A stretch of 64,000 nt of DNA from Denitratisoma oestradiolicum (GCF_902813185.1 NZ_LR778301.1:3700001-3764000); one strand, 5' to 3'. Counted from the first letter of the stretch, positions 1 through 9,685 are shown. The notes: generated from the letters alone by a model not told the origin. Made by a program: numbers and translations.

Positions 1-3000
1 ATGTCCGGCTCGCCCAGATGACGGAACAGGGCTATGCCTATGCGCTTTGGCGCATCCACCCGGATAGCGGGGAGCGCCAGATCATCGCCGCGTCCGGCAG
101 CGCTCCGCTGGCCGACCCGGTGGACCAGTCCGTCGACCTGCCCAATGGCCGCTGGACCCTCAGCGTCGCACCACTCAAGGGCTGGCACGATCCCTATGGT
201 GTGGCGTTCAAGTCGGCCCTGGGGCTGCTGTTCAGCCTGCTGCTGGGCTATCTGGCGAAACTGCTGGTCGAGTTGCGCATGTACAGACAGAATCTGGAAA
301 CCCTGATCGAGCAACGAACCCTGCAACTGAGCACCAGCGAACAACGCTTCCGCGACATGAGCGACGCCGCTGGCGCCTATCTATGGGAGATCGACACCAA
401 CATGGTCTATACCTACGTGTCCGATCAGTCAGCCCACGTGAAGGGCTACACGCCCGAGCAGTTACTTGGCCACACACCCATGGAATTCATGCCCCCGGAG
501 GACATCCAGTCCGTGGGGGAGATCGTCAACCGGGCCATCGTCAACAAATCCTTCTTCCGATTGCAGCATCGGGACATCACCCCCTCGGGCGAAATCTGGT
601 GGGAAGAAGTTTATGGTTCGGTCTATTGCGATGAGCAGGGCAAGGTGATCGGGCTGCGGGGCACGGGCATGAGCATCAACGCCCGCAAGCAGGCCGAGGA
701 GGAGCTCTGCCGCAGCGAGCGGCGCTTCCGCGATGTCGCAGAAATTTCCGCCGACTGGATCTGGGAGGTGGATGCCGAGGGCCGTTACACCTATGTCTCG
801 GAGGGCGTGACCAGTCTGCTCGGCTATGCTCCCCAGGAGGTTCTCGGCAGGATGCCTTTCGATTTCATGGCGCCGGACGAAGCACAAGCCATCGGCGCGG
901 CCTTCGCCGAGATCGCCGCCGCCAAGAGTCCGTTCAGCGACCTGGAAAACATCGTCCTCAGCAAGGACGGCACACCCAATATCACTCTCACCAGCGGTGT
1001 CCCGATACTGGATTCCGCAGGCGGACTGCTGGGCTATCGGGGCATCGATCGCGATATCAGCGCACGCCGGACGGCGGAGCAACGGGTCTGGCGTCTGACC
1101 AATCTCTATGCCGCCCTGAGTGAATGCAACCAGGCCATCGTGCGCTGCAACAGCGAGATGGCGCTGTTGCCCGAGATATGTCAGGACGTGGTGAGATTCG
1201 GCGGAATGAAAATGGCATGGATCGGAATATTGAACGCGGAAACACGGGAGATCAGGCCGGTCGCCAGTTTCGGTGCTGGACTGGACTATCTGAAGGACAT
1301 CAACATCACGACGGATGCCAGTGCCCCTCATGGACATGGCCCGGTTGGAACCGCGATCAGGGAAAACCGGCCAGTGTGGAACCAGGATTTCCTGGGCGAC
1401 CCCCTCGCCACCCCCTGGCACAAGCGTGCCGAGCAGTTCGGCTGGGGATCCGTGGCCGCACTTCCCCTCCATCGGAACGGCAAAGTTGTCGGCTCCTTCA
1501 ATCTGTATGCCGGCGAGACCAACGCCTTCGATGAAGATGCCCGAAAGCTGCTGGAGGAAATGGCGGCGGACATCAGCTACGCGCTCGACGGTTTTGAGCG
1601 CGATGCCAGCCTGAAACTGGCTGCCGAGGTGTTCGAGCAGGGGAAGGAAGGCATCATGATCACAGACATCCAGGGGAAGATCGTCCGGGTCAACCGCGCC
1701 TTCTGCGAAATCAGCGGCTACGACGAGAGCGAGGCCCTGGGGCAGGGCGCAAATCTGTTGTCTTCCGGACGCCAGGGCAAGGAGTTTTATCGGGAAATGT
1801 GGCATTCGATCGACGCCACTGGCCACTGGCAGGGAGAAATCTGGAATCGGCGCAAGGACGGCCATGTCTATCCCGAGTGGCTGAGCATCAGCCGCGTCCT
1901 CGGCCAGGAAGGCAAGCCAAGTCATTACGTCGGCATTTTCAGCGACATCACCCAACACAAGGAGACGGACGCCCGCATTCAGCGCCTGGCGCATTTCGAT
2001 GCCCTGACCGGACTGCCCAATCGGGCGCTGCTGCATGACCGCGCCCGCCACGCGATCAGCATGGCCCAGCGCAGTCATGAACAACTGTCGGTGCTGTTCG
2101 TGGACCTGGACCACTTCAAGAACATCAATGACACCCTGGGGCACCGCATCGGCGACGAATTGCTGATCGAGGTCGGTCAGCGCATGAAGGCCATGGTGCG
2201 CGAGGAAGACACCGTATCGCGCCAGGGCGGCGACGAATTCATCGTGGTACTGCCCGGCACCGATGCCGATGGCGCGGCTCATGTGGCCAGAAAACTGATC
2301 GCGGCGGTGACGGTAGCCTTCAAGGTCGAACAGTACGAGCTCATCGTCACCCCCTCGATCGGCATCGCCATGTATCCCAGCAACGGCGAGAATTTCGAGG
2401 CCCTGTCCCAGTGCGCCGATACCGCCATGTATCGAGCCAAGCAGGAAGGCCGCAACACCTTCCGTTTCTTCACACCGGAGATGCAGGAGCATTCCGCACG
2501 CAACCTGCAACTTGAAGGCGCGCTGCGCCACGCCCTGGAGCGCAAGGAGCTGACCCTGCATTACCAGCCGCAAGTTTCCCTGTCGAACGGCCGCATCGTC
2601 GGCGCCGAGGCCTTGCTGCGCTGGCAACACCCCGAACTTGGTTCGGTAGCGCCCGCCGAATTCATCCCGATCGCCGAGGATAGCGGCCTGATCCTGCCCA
2701 TCGGCGAATGGGTGCTGCGTACCGCAGTACAGCAGATGAAAACCTGGCTCGATACCGGTATGGAGCCCATGGTCATGGCGGTCAACCTCTCGGCGGTTCA
2801 ATTCGGTCATGCCCACCTGCCGGATCTGGTAGCGCAGATCCTCGCCGAGGAAGGCCTGGCGCCTCAGCATCTGGAACTGGAACTCACCGAGGGGGTGGCC
2901 ATGGACGACCCTCTCGCCGCCATCGCCGTAATGGATGACCTGCATGGACGGGGCATCCGTGTGTCCATCGACGATTTCGGCACCGGCTACTCGTCCCTGA

Positions 3001-3269
3001 GTTACCTCAAGCGTTTCCAGGTCTATAAACTCAAGATCGACCAGTCCTTCGTGCGCGACATCACCACGGACCCGGAGGACAGAGCTATCGTCAGCGCCAT
3101 CATCAGTCTGGCCAACAGCCTGGGTCTGCGCACCATCGCCGAGGGAGTGGAGAGCGAAGATCAACTGACTTTCCTGCGCGAGTATGGTTGCCAGGAGGTG
3201 CAGGGCTATTACTTCAGCAAGCCGCTGTCGCCCGAGGCATTTGCCGCATTCTCGCGCAGGCTGCCCTAG
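1..3269 (+). CDS. CHASE/PAS/GAF/PAS GGDEF-EAL cyclic-di-GMP protein (5' partial)
   Basis: Bifunctional-type c-di-GMP turnover protein, cut by the left edge: the frame is open from base 3, so the Met at 18 is probably internal. Counting from that Met, residues 1-60 look like the end of a periplasmic CHASE sensor, 63-85 form a membrane helix, then come two PAS domains (about 108-225 and 230-350), a GAF domain (360-530), a third PAS (530-650), GGDEF (about 655-820) and EAL (about 835-1080). The GGDEF motif is intact at 737-741, with an inhibitory RxxD site (REED, 728-731) five residues before it. EAL is intact at 864-866 and the SIDDFGTGYSSL and AEGVE motifs of active phosphodiesterases follow. 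Both activities are therefore possible; which dominates cannot be told. A minus-strand GGDEF gene faces it 31 bases downstream. Confidence 0.93.
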   Translation, partial: VRLAQMTEQGYAYALWRIHPDSGERQIIAASGSAPLADPVDQSVDLPNGRWTLSVAPLKGWHDPYGVAFKSALGLLFSLLLGYLAKLLVELRMYRQNLETLIEQRTLQLSTSEQRFRDMSDAAGAYLWEIDTNMVYTYVSDQSAHVKGYTPEQLLGHTPMEFMPPEDIQSVGEIVNRAIVNKSFFRLQHRDITPSGEIWWEEVYGSVYCDEQGKVIGLRGTGMSINARKQAEEELCRSERRFRDVAEISADWIWEVDAEGRYTYVSEGVTSLLGYAPQEVLGRMPFDFMAPDEAQAIGAAFAEIAAAKSPFSDLENIVLSKDGTPNITLTSGVPILDSAGGLLGYRGIDRDISARRTAEQRVWRLTNLYAALSECNQAIVRCNSEMALLPEICQDVVRFGGMKMAWIGILNAETREIRPVASFGAGLDYLKDINITTDASAPHGHGPVGTAIRENRPVWNQDFLGDPLATPWHKRAEQFGWGSVAALPLHRNGKVVGSFNLYAGETNAFDEDARKLLEEMAADISYALDGFERDASLKLAAEVFEQGKEGIMITDIQGKIVRVNRAFCEISGYDESEALGQGANLLSSGRQGKEFYREMWHSIDATGHWQGEIWNRRKDGHVYPEWLSISRVLGQEGKPSHYVGIFSDITQHKETDARIQRLAHFDALTGLPNRALLHDRARHAISMAQRSHEQLSVLFVDLDHFKNINDTLGHRIGDELLIEVGQRMKAMVREEDTVSRQGGDEFIVVLPGTDADGAAHVARKLIAAVTVAFKVEQYELIVTPSIGIAMYPSNGENFEALSQCADTAMYRAKQEGRNTFRFFTPEMQEHSARNLQLEGALRHALERKELTLHYQPQVSLSNGRIVGAEALLRWQHPELGSVAPAEFIPIAEDSGLILPIGEWVLRTAVQQMKTWLDTGMEPMVMAVNLSAVQFGHAHLPDLVAQILAEEGLAPQHLELELTEGVAMDDPLAAIAVMDDLHGRGIRVSIDDFGTGYSSLSYLKRFQVYKLKIDQSFVRDITTDPEDRAIVSAIISLANSLGLRTIAEGVESEDQLTFLREYGCQEVQGYYFSKPLSPEAFAAFSRRLP

Positions 3270-3300
3270 AGTCTGGCAGGAGTCGCCTCACCAAGCATGG

Positions 3301-5565
3301 CTATCCGGCCTCGTTCCGATGTTCGTAAATGCAGACCCGGTTACGACCGGTGTTCTTGGCTCTATAAAGCGCCTGATCGGCCTGATTGAGCAGGGTGTCG
3401 ATATTGGAGCTAATGCCAGCCAGTGTGGTTACGCCAATGGAAATCGTGATGCGAAGCGGCAACCCCTGATCCAGAACCACCTCGACATCGGCGACAGACT
3501 TACGCAAGCGCTCGGCAACCTCCAGCGCGTGTTCGCTGTCTGTTTGCGGCAACAGGACCGCGAACTCCTCACCACCGACACGGCCTATCGTGTCCAGCTC
3601 CCGTAAGATTTTCCGGCTCACTTCCGCGAACCTCTGCAAGATCACATCTCCGGTTTTATGGCCGTAGGTGTCATTGATTACCTTGAAATGATCGATATCC
3701 ATCATGAACACGGAAAGACCACCGCCGTACCTGAGGGTACGCAAGACTTCCTGTTCTGCCAACACCATGAAATAGCGACGATTGGCAAGGCCGGTCAGGA
3801 AATCGGTTTGAGCAAGGTGCTGGAGCTCCTGCTCGGCCTGCTTGTGGGCCGTCACATCCCGGGTGACACCGAGCAGGCCAACGATCTTGCCATCGATGTC
3901 ACGCATGGGCGCCGCATGGGTTTCCAGCCAGCGATGACCTCCCTTAAGGCCAGTGATCTCGAATTCCAGGGTTCCCGACTCCCCCCGGCTGACCCTTTCG
4001 CCCAGGTCGACAAAAGCTTGCTGATAGGGAGGAGTCACGAGTTCCACCACCCGGTGACCGATGACCTGGGACTCGGAATCCGCCTCGATCATGTCCAGAC
4101 CGGCGCGATTCATCTGCAGCAAGGTACCGTCAGCCGCCAGTACCTTCACGCATTCGGGTTCAGCCTCGATGATTGTCTTCAGCTTCCATTCGCTTTCCCT
4201 CAGGGCGATTTCGGTTCGCTTGAGTTCCGAAATGTCCGAAACCAGAACAAAAAAGCCCCGCACCCAGTTGCCTTGCAGGTCCGGAATGTACTGAGCCCAA
4301 GTGTAGCCGACACTGCCATCAGCCTTGGTGAGGGTACGCTCGAAGCGCTGGGGCTCGCCCCGCAGAACGGCCTGGATGAAGGGCTCGTTCTGGCGGAACA
4401 GTTCCTCGCCCATCATGTCCTGAATGCGAATACCGCGCATTTGCTCCGGCGTCTTGCCAAACCATTCGAAATAGGCCTTGTTGGCGAAACCGCAGCGTAA
4501 TTCTCGGTTCCAGTAGGCCACCATGCCGGGAATGTTGTCGGTCAGGGTTTTCATGAAGCGTTCGCTGGCTTCCAGAGCCTCAGCGGCCTTGGCCTCTCTC
4601 CAGCGGAATTCCCGTTGCCGGCGCTGATAGACATACAGTCCCAAGGTGGAACCCAGGACTATGAGACCCAGGAGCCCGACCTGTATCTGAGCGTCGCGGT
4701 GCCAGGCAGCATAGATGGTATCCAGATCGCGTCCGACGGCAATGACCAGAGGTTTGTCTTGGCGCAGGCTGGCCGGTTGAATGGAGCGCAGGGCCATCAT
4801 GCGTTTCTCGCCGGTGGCATAGACGATGCCTGTCAGAACGCTGGCTTCCTTGCCGCTATCACGGTGGCGAGTAAAGAACGAGCCCGGTTGCGCCAGATTC
4901 TTGCCGGACTGTCCCGTCCTATCGGGCACCATCAAGAGCTGAATACCGTCACCATGGGCGATGGCAGTCCACATATCCGGCGCATACAGCACCGAGGTCA
5001 TCAGCGTCTTGAAGTATTCCGGGTCCAGTGTCGCGGAAATGATGCCGGCAAACTCGCCCTGGGGCCCCGGAATGACACGTACGATGTTGATGCCATAAAT
5101 TCCGAGGCTGGTCATGAATGGCGCGGAGACGAATAGCACTTCGGGATCGGGATTCCCGCGGGGAATTCGGAAATAGTCGCGGTATGCGAAATTCTTGCCC
5201 ACCAGTTCCGGTCTGCTCGATGCCGATACCGTGCCGCTGCCGTCAATCAACAAGAAGGTGCGGATGCCAGGCATCGCGTCGGTAAGCATCTTGAGCCGGT
5301 CGTTCAGGTCCTTGCTAGCCTCGTGTCGCAAAAGGTCCTTGCGCAAAGACGTCAATACCCGATTGACCGCGGCCAGATTCTGCTCGACGTTCTCCTGGAT
5401 CACTCGCGACTGGATCAGCAGCCGCCCCTGTTCGCGGCTTTCGACACGATCTCGTTCTATGTAGAGATTGAAACTGGTCGCTCCGCCCAATGCCAGCAAT
5501 GCAGCCCCGAGCATCAGCCAGTAGGCGGCAAAGGAATTGCGCTTCAAGTGATTCAGCATTGGCAT
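3301..5565 (-). CDS. Membrane dCache-PAS-PAS diguanylate cyclase
   Basis: Predicted diguanylate cyclase making c-di-GMP from GTP, 754 aa. Residues 15-33 form a membrane helix, followed by a periplasmic dCache-type sensor (about 40-290), a second membrane helix (about 297-315), two PAS domains (about 335-455 and 465-575; PAC-type ending TRDVTAHKQAE) and a C-terminal GGDEF domain (590-750). The active-site motif is GGEEF at 664-668 and an RxxD product-inhibition site (RELD, 655-658) lies five residues before it, so activity and feedback inhibition are both expected. There is no EAL domain. The start at 5565 lacks a strong ribosome binding site; the in-frame ATG two codons later is an alternative. 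It converges on the upstream GGDEF-EAL gene. Confidence 0.92.
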   Translation of the reverse strand: MPMLNHLKRNSFAAYWLMLGAALLALGGATSFNLYIERDRVESREQGRLLIQSRVIQENVEQNLAAVNRVLTSLRKDLLRHEASKDLNDRLKMLTDAMPGIRTFLLIDGSGTVSASSRPELVGKNFAYRDYFRIPRGNPDPEVLFVSAPFMTSLGIYGINIVRVIPGPQGEFAGIISATLDPEYFKTLMTSVLYAPDMWTAIAHGDGIQLLMVPDRTGQSGKNLAQPGSFFTRHRDSGKEASVLTGIVYATGEKRMMALRSIQPASLRQDKPLVIAVGRDLDTIYAAWHRDAQIQVGLLGLIVLGSTLGLYVYQRRQREFRWREAKAAEALEASERFMKTLTDNIPGMVAYWNRELRCGFANKAYFEWFGKTPEQMRGIRIQDMMGEELFRQNEPFIQAVLRGEPQRFERTLTKADGSVGYTWAQYIPDLQGNWVRGFFVLVSDISELKRTEIALRESEWKLKTIIEAEPECVKVLAADGTLLQMNRAGLDMIEADSESQVIGHRVVELVTPPYQQAFVDLGERVSRGESGTLEFEITGLKGGHRWLETHAAPMRDIDGKIVGLLGVTRDVTAHKQAEQELQHLAQTDFLTGLANRRYFMVLAEQEVLRTLRYGGGLSVFMMDIDHFKVINDTYGHKTGDVILQRFAEVSRKILRELDTIGRVGGEEFAVLLPQTDSEHALEVAERLRKSVADVEVVLDQGLPLRITISIGVTTLAGISSNIDTLLNQADQALYRAKNTGRNRVCIYEHRNEAG

Positions 5566-5700
5566 GTCACGGTTCCAGGAGCCAACGAAGTACCTGTCGG
5601 GACAAATGATAGCCCCTCACCTCGGCAAGGCATCAGTCTACGCACGGAGTCGGCACGCTATCGGGAGTTTAGCGGCGGCCTCACCCTGCGCTCCTTCGGA

Positions 5701-5717
5701 AACGGGTAGTACCCGTT
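5701..5717. repeat. 8-bp inverted repeat between two GGDEF genes
   Basis: AACGGGTA-G-TACCCGTT, a perfect 8-bp palindrome around one base, just past the stop of the minus-strand GGDEF gene at 5740. The stem can be lengthened with a one-base bulge. There is no T-run, so it is either a weak terminator or a protein site. The rest of 5566-5739 shows nothing recognisable. Confidence 0.4.
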
Positions 5718-5739
5718 CCGGCTTCGGCAGCCTGCCACA

Positions 5740-6891
5740 CTACACCTCGACCCGGTTTCGCCCTCGTTGCTTGGCCCGGTAAAGGGCTGCGTCGGCCTCC
5801 GCCAGCAATGCCTCCAGGTCGGCTGCCTGACCGGCATTGCCCTGCATAACCGACACCCCCAGACTCACGGTGTAGGCGGGCAGGGTCTTGGCTCGACGAC
5901 TCTCGATTTCGCACCGGATACGTTCCGCGACCTGTTTTGCCTCGGTCAGGCCGGTATCAGGCAACAGGATCACGAATTCCTCACCGCCGAAACGGGCGAG
6001 GCTGTCCGACAGCCGCAGCATCTGGCCGGCGCGAAGGGTGTAATCCTTGATGACCTGGTCCCCGACATGATGGCCATGAGTGTCGTTCACCTTCTTGAAA
6101 AAATCGATGTCCGAGGTGATCACTGCCAGGGGCCGGCGGGAACGCAGTGCCCGTGCCCATTCGACCTCGGCCCGACTGAAGAAGGCGCGGCGGTTCAGCG
6201 CCCCGGTCATGGGATCCCGGGTCGCCATGAATTCCAGTTCGACCCGCAAACGCTCATTGGCCAGGAGGATGAAGCCGATGGACAAACCCAACACGCCCAG
6301 GGAAAACGTAGCCAGGTAGATCTGCTGGATCAGGTTGCGATCGAAGTTCTCGTCGGTCTCGTTACCCGTGATGGGCAGCGTAGCGATGCGCCAGATGGCG
6401 ACGGCAACCCCCAGGGTGAAAATCACGCTCAGAAAACGGTTGCCGAAACCTTTTGGCGCAGCGTGCCAGGCGAGATAAGCACCGACGGAAAAGAAGCCGA
6501 TATGGGCCAGCCCCATGATGAAGATACGACCCTGATAGTTGTGGGAGCCATAGGTCAACCACAGGATCAGGATCATCAATGCGCCGATTCCGTCCAGGGT
6601 CGGCCGCCACACCGGTGTTCGGCCGGAATAGCGCTGTAGGCCGACAATCAGCAACAACTGCCCGAGCAGGAGCATGCCGTTGGAAGCAACGATGCTGAGG
6701 CTATCCGGCAGGACGCCCCGCATGGAGGCGAAGCCCGAGGCGCAGCCGATCAGCACGACCGCCCTGGCCCAGTCGTCCAAGCCATCGATGTCGTCGGGAA
6801 AACTCCTGGCCTGGACCCACAACACCAGGGCGCAGAGCATGCCCAGCAGATTGGCGACCAGCAGGAAAGTACGGGGATCGATGAATTGCAT
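5740..6891 (-). CDS. Multi-TM membrane diguanylate cyclase (GGDEF)
   Basis: Predicted diguanylate cyclase, 383 aa. The N-terminal ~215 residues are hydrophobic, with roughly six or seven membrane helices and no recognised sensor family (MASE-like in layout only). The GGDEF domain spans about 220-380, beginning at TRDPMTGALNRRAF. The active-site motif is GGEEF at 302-306 and an RxxD inhibitory site (RLSD, 293-296) sits five residues before it. The signal sensed through the membrane part is unknown. It lies 33 bases downstream of yjdM on the same strand and may be co-transcribed with it. No good ribosome binding site is visible before the ATG. It is the third c-di-GMP enzyme in the first 7 kb. 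Confidence 0.9.
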   Translation of the reverse strand: MQFIDPRTFLLVANLLGMLCALVLWVQARSFPDDIDGLDDWARAVVLIGCASGFASMRGVLPDSLSIVASNGMLLLGQLLLIVGLQRYSGRTPVWRPTLDGIGALMILILWLTYGSHNYQGRIFIMGLAHIGFFSVGAYLAWHAAPKGFGNRFLSVIFTLGVAVAIWRIATLPITGNETDENFDRNLIQQIYLATFSLGVLGLSIGFILLANERLRVELEFMATRDPMTGALNRRAFFSRAEVEWARALRSRRPLAVITSDIDFFKKVNDTHGHHVGDQVIKDYTLRAGQMLRLSDSLARFGGEEFVILLPDTGLTEAKQVAERIRCEIESRRAKTLPAYTVSLGVSVMQGNAGQAADLEALLAEADAALYRAKQRGRNRVEV

Positions 6892-6924
6892 CGGGGCAGC
6901 GCTGCCGTGACCAGAGAGCGGCCG

Positions 6925-7269
6925 TCAGACCTTCTTCACGAACTCCGATTTCAACTGCATGGCGCCGATGCCATCGATCTTGCAGTCGATGTCGTGGTCG
7001 CCGTCCACGAGACGGATGTTCTTGACCTTGGTACCGACCTTGACCACCGAGGAGGAACCCTTGACCTTGAGATCCTTGATCACGGTGACAGTATCGCCAT
7101 CGTTCAGCACATTGCCCACCGCGTCGCGCACTTCGACCTTTTTGTCGGTGCCCTCTTCCGCTGCGCCGTCCTTCGCCCATTCGTGGCTGCATTCGGGGCA
7201 GATGTAGAGAGCACCGTCCTCATAGGTGAATTCGGAACTGCATTTCGGGCACTTGGGTAGTTCGCTCAT
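6925..7269 (-). CDS. yjdM: Zinc-ribbon protein YjdM (PhnA family)
   Basis: Small conserved protein of 114 aa, historically called PhnA although it is not needed for phosphonate breakdown; its cellular role is not settled. The N-terminus carries a zinc ribbon with two CPxC pairs (CPKC near residue 7 and CPEC near 25), followed by an acidic linker and the conserved C-terminal SH3-like domain with [19 protein letters not shown] and a lysine-rich end. Length and order match the family from end to end. A possible -10 (TATACT) lies 30-35 bases upstream of the start on the minus strand. Confidence 0.93.
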   Translation of the reverse strand: MSELPKCPKCSSEFTYEDGALYICPECSHEWAKDGAAEEGTDKKVEVRDAVGNVLNDGDTVTVIKDLKVKGSSSVVKVGTKVKNIRLVDGDHDIDCKIDGIGAMQLKSEFVKKV

Positions 7270-7298
7270 TTCATTCTCGCTGGCAGGTTGGGGGCGAG

Positions 7299-7304
7299 AG
7301 TATA
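7299..7304 (-). promoter_or_regulatory. Candidate -10 element of yjdM
   Basis: Read on the minus strand this is TATACT, 30 bases before the yjdM ATG, giving a leader of about 23 bases. No convincing -35 is seen 17 bases further upstream. Confidence 0.4.
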
Positions 7305-7317
7305 GGACGTGGCGGGA

Positions 7318-8433
7318 TCACCAGGCGCGCCGGGTAATGTTGGAAACGTAGGATCCGGGCAGCTCGGCGATGGGCCGCAGGGACTGGTAGAGCAGCAGCC
7401 GGGCTGTTTCCACGGTTAGGGAATAGCAGACGCTGCGATTGGCCGGTCCGCCGCTGGTGAGACCCACCAGGCGCCCGGCATCATCCACCAGAGGACCGCC
7501 GGAGACCCCCGGCGCGCAGTAGTTGCTGCTGACGATGAAGGTCTGGCCGTAGCGATTCATGCGGTCGAGGAACTGACCTTGGGAGGCGCTCAGGCGCCCC
7601 TCCGCATAGCCGATGTTGTGCAGTCGGGCGCCACCGTAGAGCGTGCCGCTGGTGCCGGAAGGAATCGCCTGGCCGGAAAGCCCCGGCGCCCGCACCAGGC
7701 AGGCGTCCTCGTTCTGCAACCAGGCCACCTCGGTGATCGCGGCGTGATCACGGGTCACCGCGTTGACGGCGTAGATGGGGCCCCGGGCGACATTCCGGGC
7801 CAGCACATGACAGTTGGTCAGCAGTCGGTCGCCTTCGATCATGACACCGGTGCCCTGGCCGGCCTGGCCGACAATGCCATAGACTGACCAGACCAGTTTC
7901 TTCACCAGCTCGGCATTGGGGCTATTCACCGCGATGGCGTAGTTGAGCGGGGTCTTTCCCGACATGGCTTGTCGATTCGCTGGAGCCGGGGAGGGATCCT
8001 GGAGCCCCTCCGCCTCCGCAGCCAGATCGTTGTTCCGGCCCTGATCAGCAGCGGGGCCGATGGAGGGAGAAACAGCAGCAGCCACGGAACCGGCGGCCGG
8101 GGTCGGTGGGGTACCGAACTGGGCCCAGGCCAGGGCGCCGATACCCGCCCCCAACAACAGGACCAGCCAGCCCGGCCGGGACCCGGCGGACGGATCATGG
8201 TGCAGCAGCCGGGGCTCGGTCACCGGCTGCAACTGGCGTTCATAGGCCGCCCGGGCCGAGGGGTCGGAGAGGATGCGCAAGGCGTGGTCGATGAACAGCC
8301 GCCGGTTGCGCAATTCATCCAGGCTCAGGCCGGCGGGTATCCGGGCCAGGGCCTGCTGGTGGGCCTGATGGAGCTGTTCCGCCGAGGCATCGGGCGGAAT
8401 GCCCAGCACTTCGTAGAGGGTCGGTTTTGCCAT
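7318..8433 (-). CDS. J-like domain fused to membrane-anchored trypsin-like serine protease
   Basis: Predicted protein of 371 aa. Residues 1-65 resemble a DnaJ J-domain (LYEVLGIPPDAS at the start, FIDHALRILSDPSARAAYE at the end) but lack the HPD tripeptide needed to stimulate DnaK. A single membrane helix follows (about 83-102), then a low-complexity Ala/Pro linker and a trypsin-like domain (about 170-360). The catalytic triad is visible: His209 in TNCHVL, Asp243 in NEDACL and Ser311 in the GVSGGP motif. The orientation suggests a cytoplasmic J-like head and a periplasmic protease of the S1C/DegP-like fold, but no PDZ domain is present. The substrate is unknown. The fusion itself is the odd feature. 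It stands alone, with no chaperone gene nearby. Confidence 0.82.
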   Translation of the reverse strand: MAKPTLYEVLGIPPDASAEQLHQAHQQALARIPAGLSLDELRNRRLFIDHALRILSDPSARAAYERQLQPVTEPRLLHHDPSAGSRPGWLVLLLGAGIGALAWAQFGTPPTPAAGSVAAAVSPSIGPAADQGRNNDLAAEAEGLQDPSPAPANRQAMSGKTPLNYAIAVNSPNAELVKKLVWSVYGIVGQAGQGTGVMIEGDRLLTNCHVLARNVARGPIYAVNAVTRDHAAITEVAWLQNEDACLVRAPGLSGQAIPSGTSGTLYGGARLHNIGYAEGRLSASQGQFLDRMNRYGQTFIVSSNYCAPGVSGGPLVDDAGRLVGLTSGGPANRSVCYSLTVETARLLLYQSLRPIAELPGSYVSNITRRAW

Positions 8434-8546
8434 GTCACACCCGCATCAATGCAATCAGCATTGATGATGCCACGATCGGCGCGGGCGCGGCAAGGATGGC
8501 CGGTAGGATCGATACGGTTCGTGACTCACCGCATCACCTGGCCGGC

Positions 8547-9638
8547 TTAGGGTGCCTTGAACCGGGCCACGGACTCCAGGAAACGCCGGCGCAGTTCCGC
8601 CGTGGGCTTGCCGACGGCATCGGCCAGGCGCAACTGGCGCAGCAGTTCTGACGGGTCCTCGCTGGCAGCGGCGGGAGCCGGGTTCGGCGCGGAGGGCAGT
8701 GCATAGACCAGTTCGGCCCGCTCGGCGCCAACCCGCTTGCGATCCGCCGTGATCATCAGGGCAGTTGGCCGGGGTGTCACCTTGGCCAGCTTTTTGCCCC
8801 GGGCTGCCGGCGGCGTCACTGGCATGTCCTTCTTGAAGGCAGCCACCGCATCGAACAGGGCCTGGCGCAATTCATCCAGGGGCTTGCCCTGGGCCTGGGC
8901 CAGACGAATCTGCCGCAGGATTTCACCGATCTGCGCCGGCGGCGGCACCGAGCGCCGTGCGGCGCCAAAGGATTCCGGCGGCCGCTGCACCGCCAGGGCG
9001 AATTCCTCGGGTGAAGCGATCATGCGGGCGATGCGCAGATTGTTGTGACGCATGGCCCAGCTCAGGGCATTGTCGCCCCACTCGTTGACCGGCCTGGGGT
9101 CGGCCCCGGCCTCGATCAGGGCGCGGGCAATATCCTCATGGCCTTCCCGGGCCGCCATCATCAACACCGTGGAACCATTGGGCGCCCGGCCATTGACGTC
9201 CGCGCCCCGTTCCATCAGCCGGCGGGCGATCTCCCGGTGGCCGGCGAACACCGCGTAATGCAGCGCACTCCAGGCCAGGCCCTGCCGATTGACCGCGGCG
9301 CCCCGGGCCAGCAGCCATTCCACGGCCTGGCGCTGCCCCTTCCAGGCCGCCAGTTGCAGGGCCTGCTCACCCACGCCGTTGACCGCATTGAGGTCGGCGC
9401 CCCGCTGGAGAAAGAGTTCCATCAGGGGAATATTGCCTTCCCAGGCGCCGATCATCAGGCCGGTGCCAATGCGGTCGGCGGAAAAGTTCGGGTCCAGACC
9501 TTCGTCCAGCCACTGCCGGGCGCGAGTCAGATCGCCAACCTCCAGAGCCACCCCGAAGGCCACCGGACTGGGCAGCTCGGCCCGGGCCGGCAGGGCAAGA
9601 CAGAACAACAGGGCAGCGCCCAGCAAACGGCGTTTCAC
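8547..9638 (-). CDS. Secreted ankyrin-repeat protein with duplicated C-terminal motif
   Basis: Ankyrin-repeat protein of 363 aa. The GTG at 9638 was chosen because GGAG lies at the right distance before it and it begins a clear signal peptide (VKRRLLG, a hydrophobic core, then ARA); the longer frame upstream reads antisense through the TonB-like gene. About five ankyrin repeats cover residues 45-215 (GADLNAV, GAAVN, GADVNG, GADPRP ends). A linker follows, then two copies of a helical motif, near 234-268 (LRQIRLAQAQGKPLDELRQA) and 327-361 (LRQLRLADAVGKPTAELRRR), separated by a basic Pro-rich stretch. The protein is probably periplasmic and mediates protein contacts; the partner is unknown. It is divergent from the TonB-like gene, 47 bases away. 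Confidence 0.82.
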   Translation of the reverse strand: MKRRLLGAALLFCLALPARAELPSPVAFGVALEVGDLTRARQWLDEGLDPNFSADRIGTGLMIGAWEGNIPLMELFLQRGADLNAVNGVGEQALQLAAWKGQRQAVEWLLARGAAVNRQGLAWSALHYAVFAGHREIARRLMERGADVNGRAPNGSTVLMMAAREGHEDIARALIEAGADPRPVNEWGDNALSWAMRHNNLRIARMIASPEEFALAVQRPPESFGAARRSVPPPAQIGEILRQIRLAQAQGKPLDELRQALFDAVAAFKKDMPVTPPAARGKKLAKVTPRPTALMITADRKRVGAERAELVYALPSAPNPAPAAASEDPSELLRQLRLADAVGKPTAELRRRFLESVARFKAP

Positions 9639-9685
9639 GGTTTTTCTCCGGGGAGGATCCAGGGCGCGGCGATAATACCCGCCCC

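Noticed and set aside
462..3164. 900-codon open frame on the minus strand opposite the GGDEF-EAL gene
   Set aside because: It is the mirror of a GC-rich coding gene; the plus-strand frame has clear domains and motifs, the minus-strand one has none.
6925..7269. Phosphonate utilisation gene
   Set aside because: The PhnA name is historical; no phn genes are nearby and the family is not required for phosphonate breakdown.
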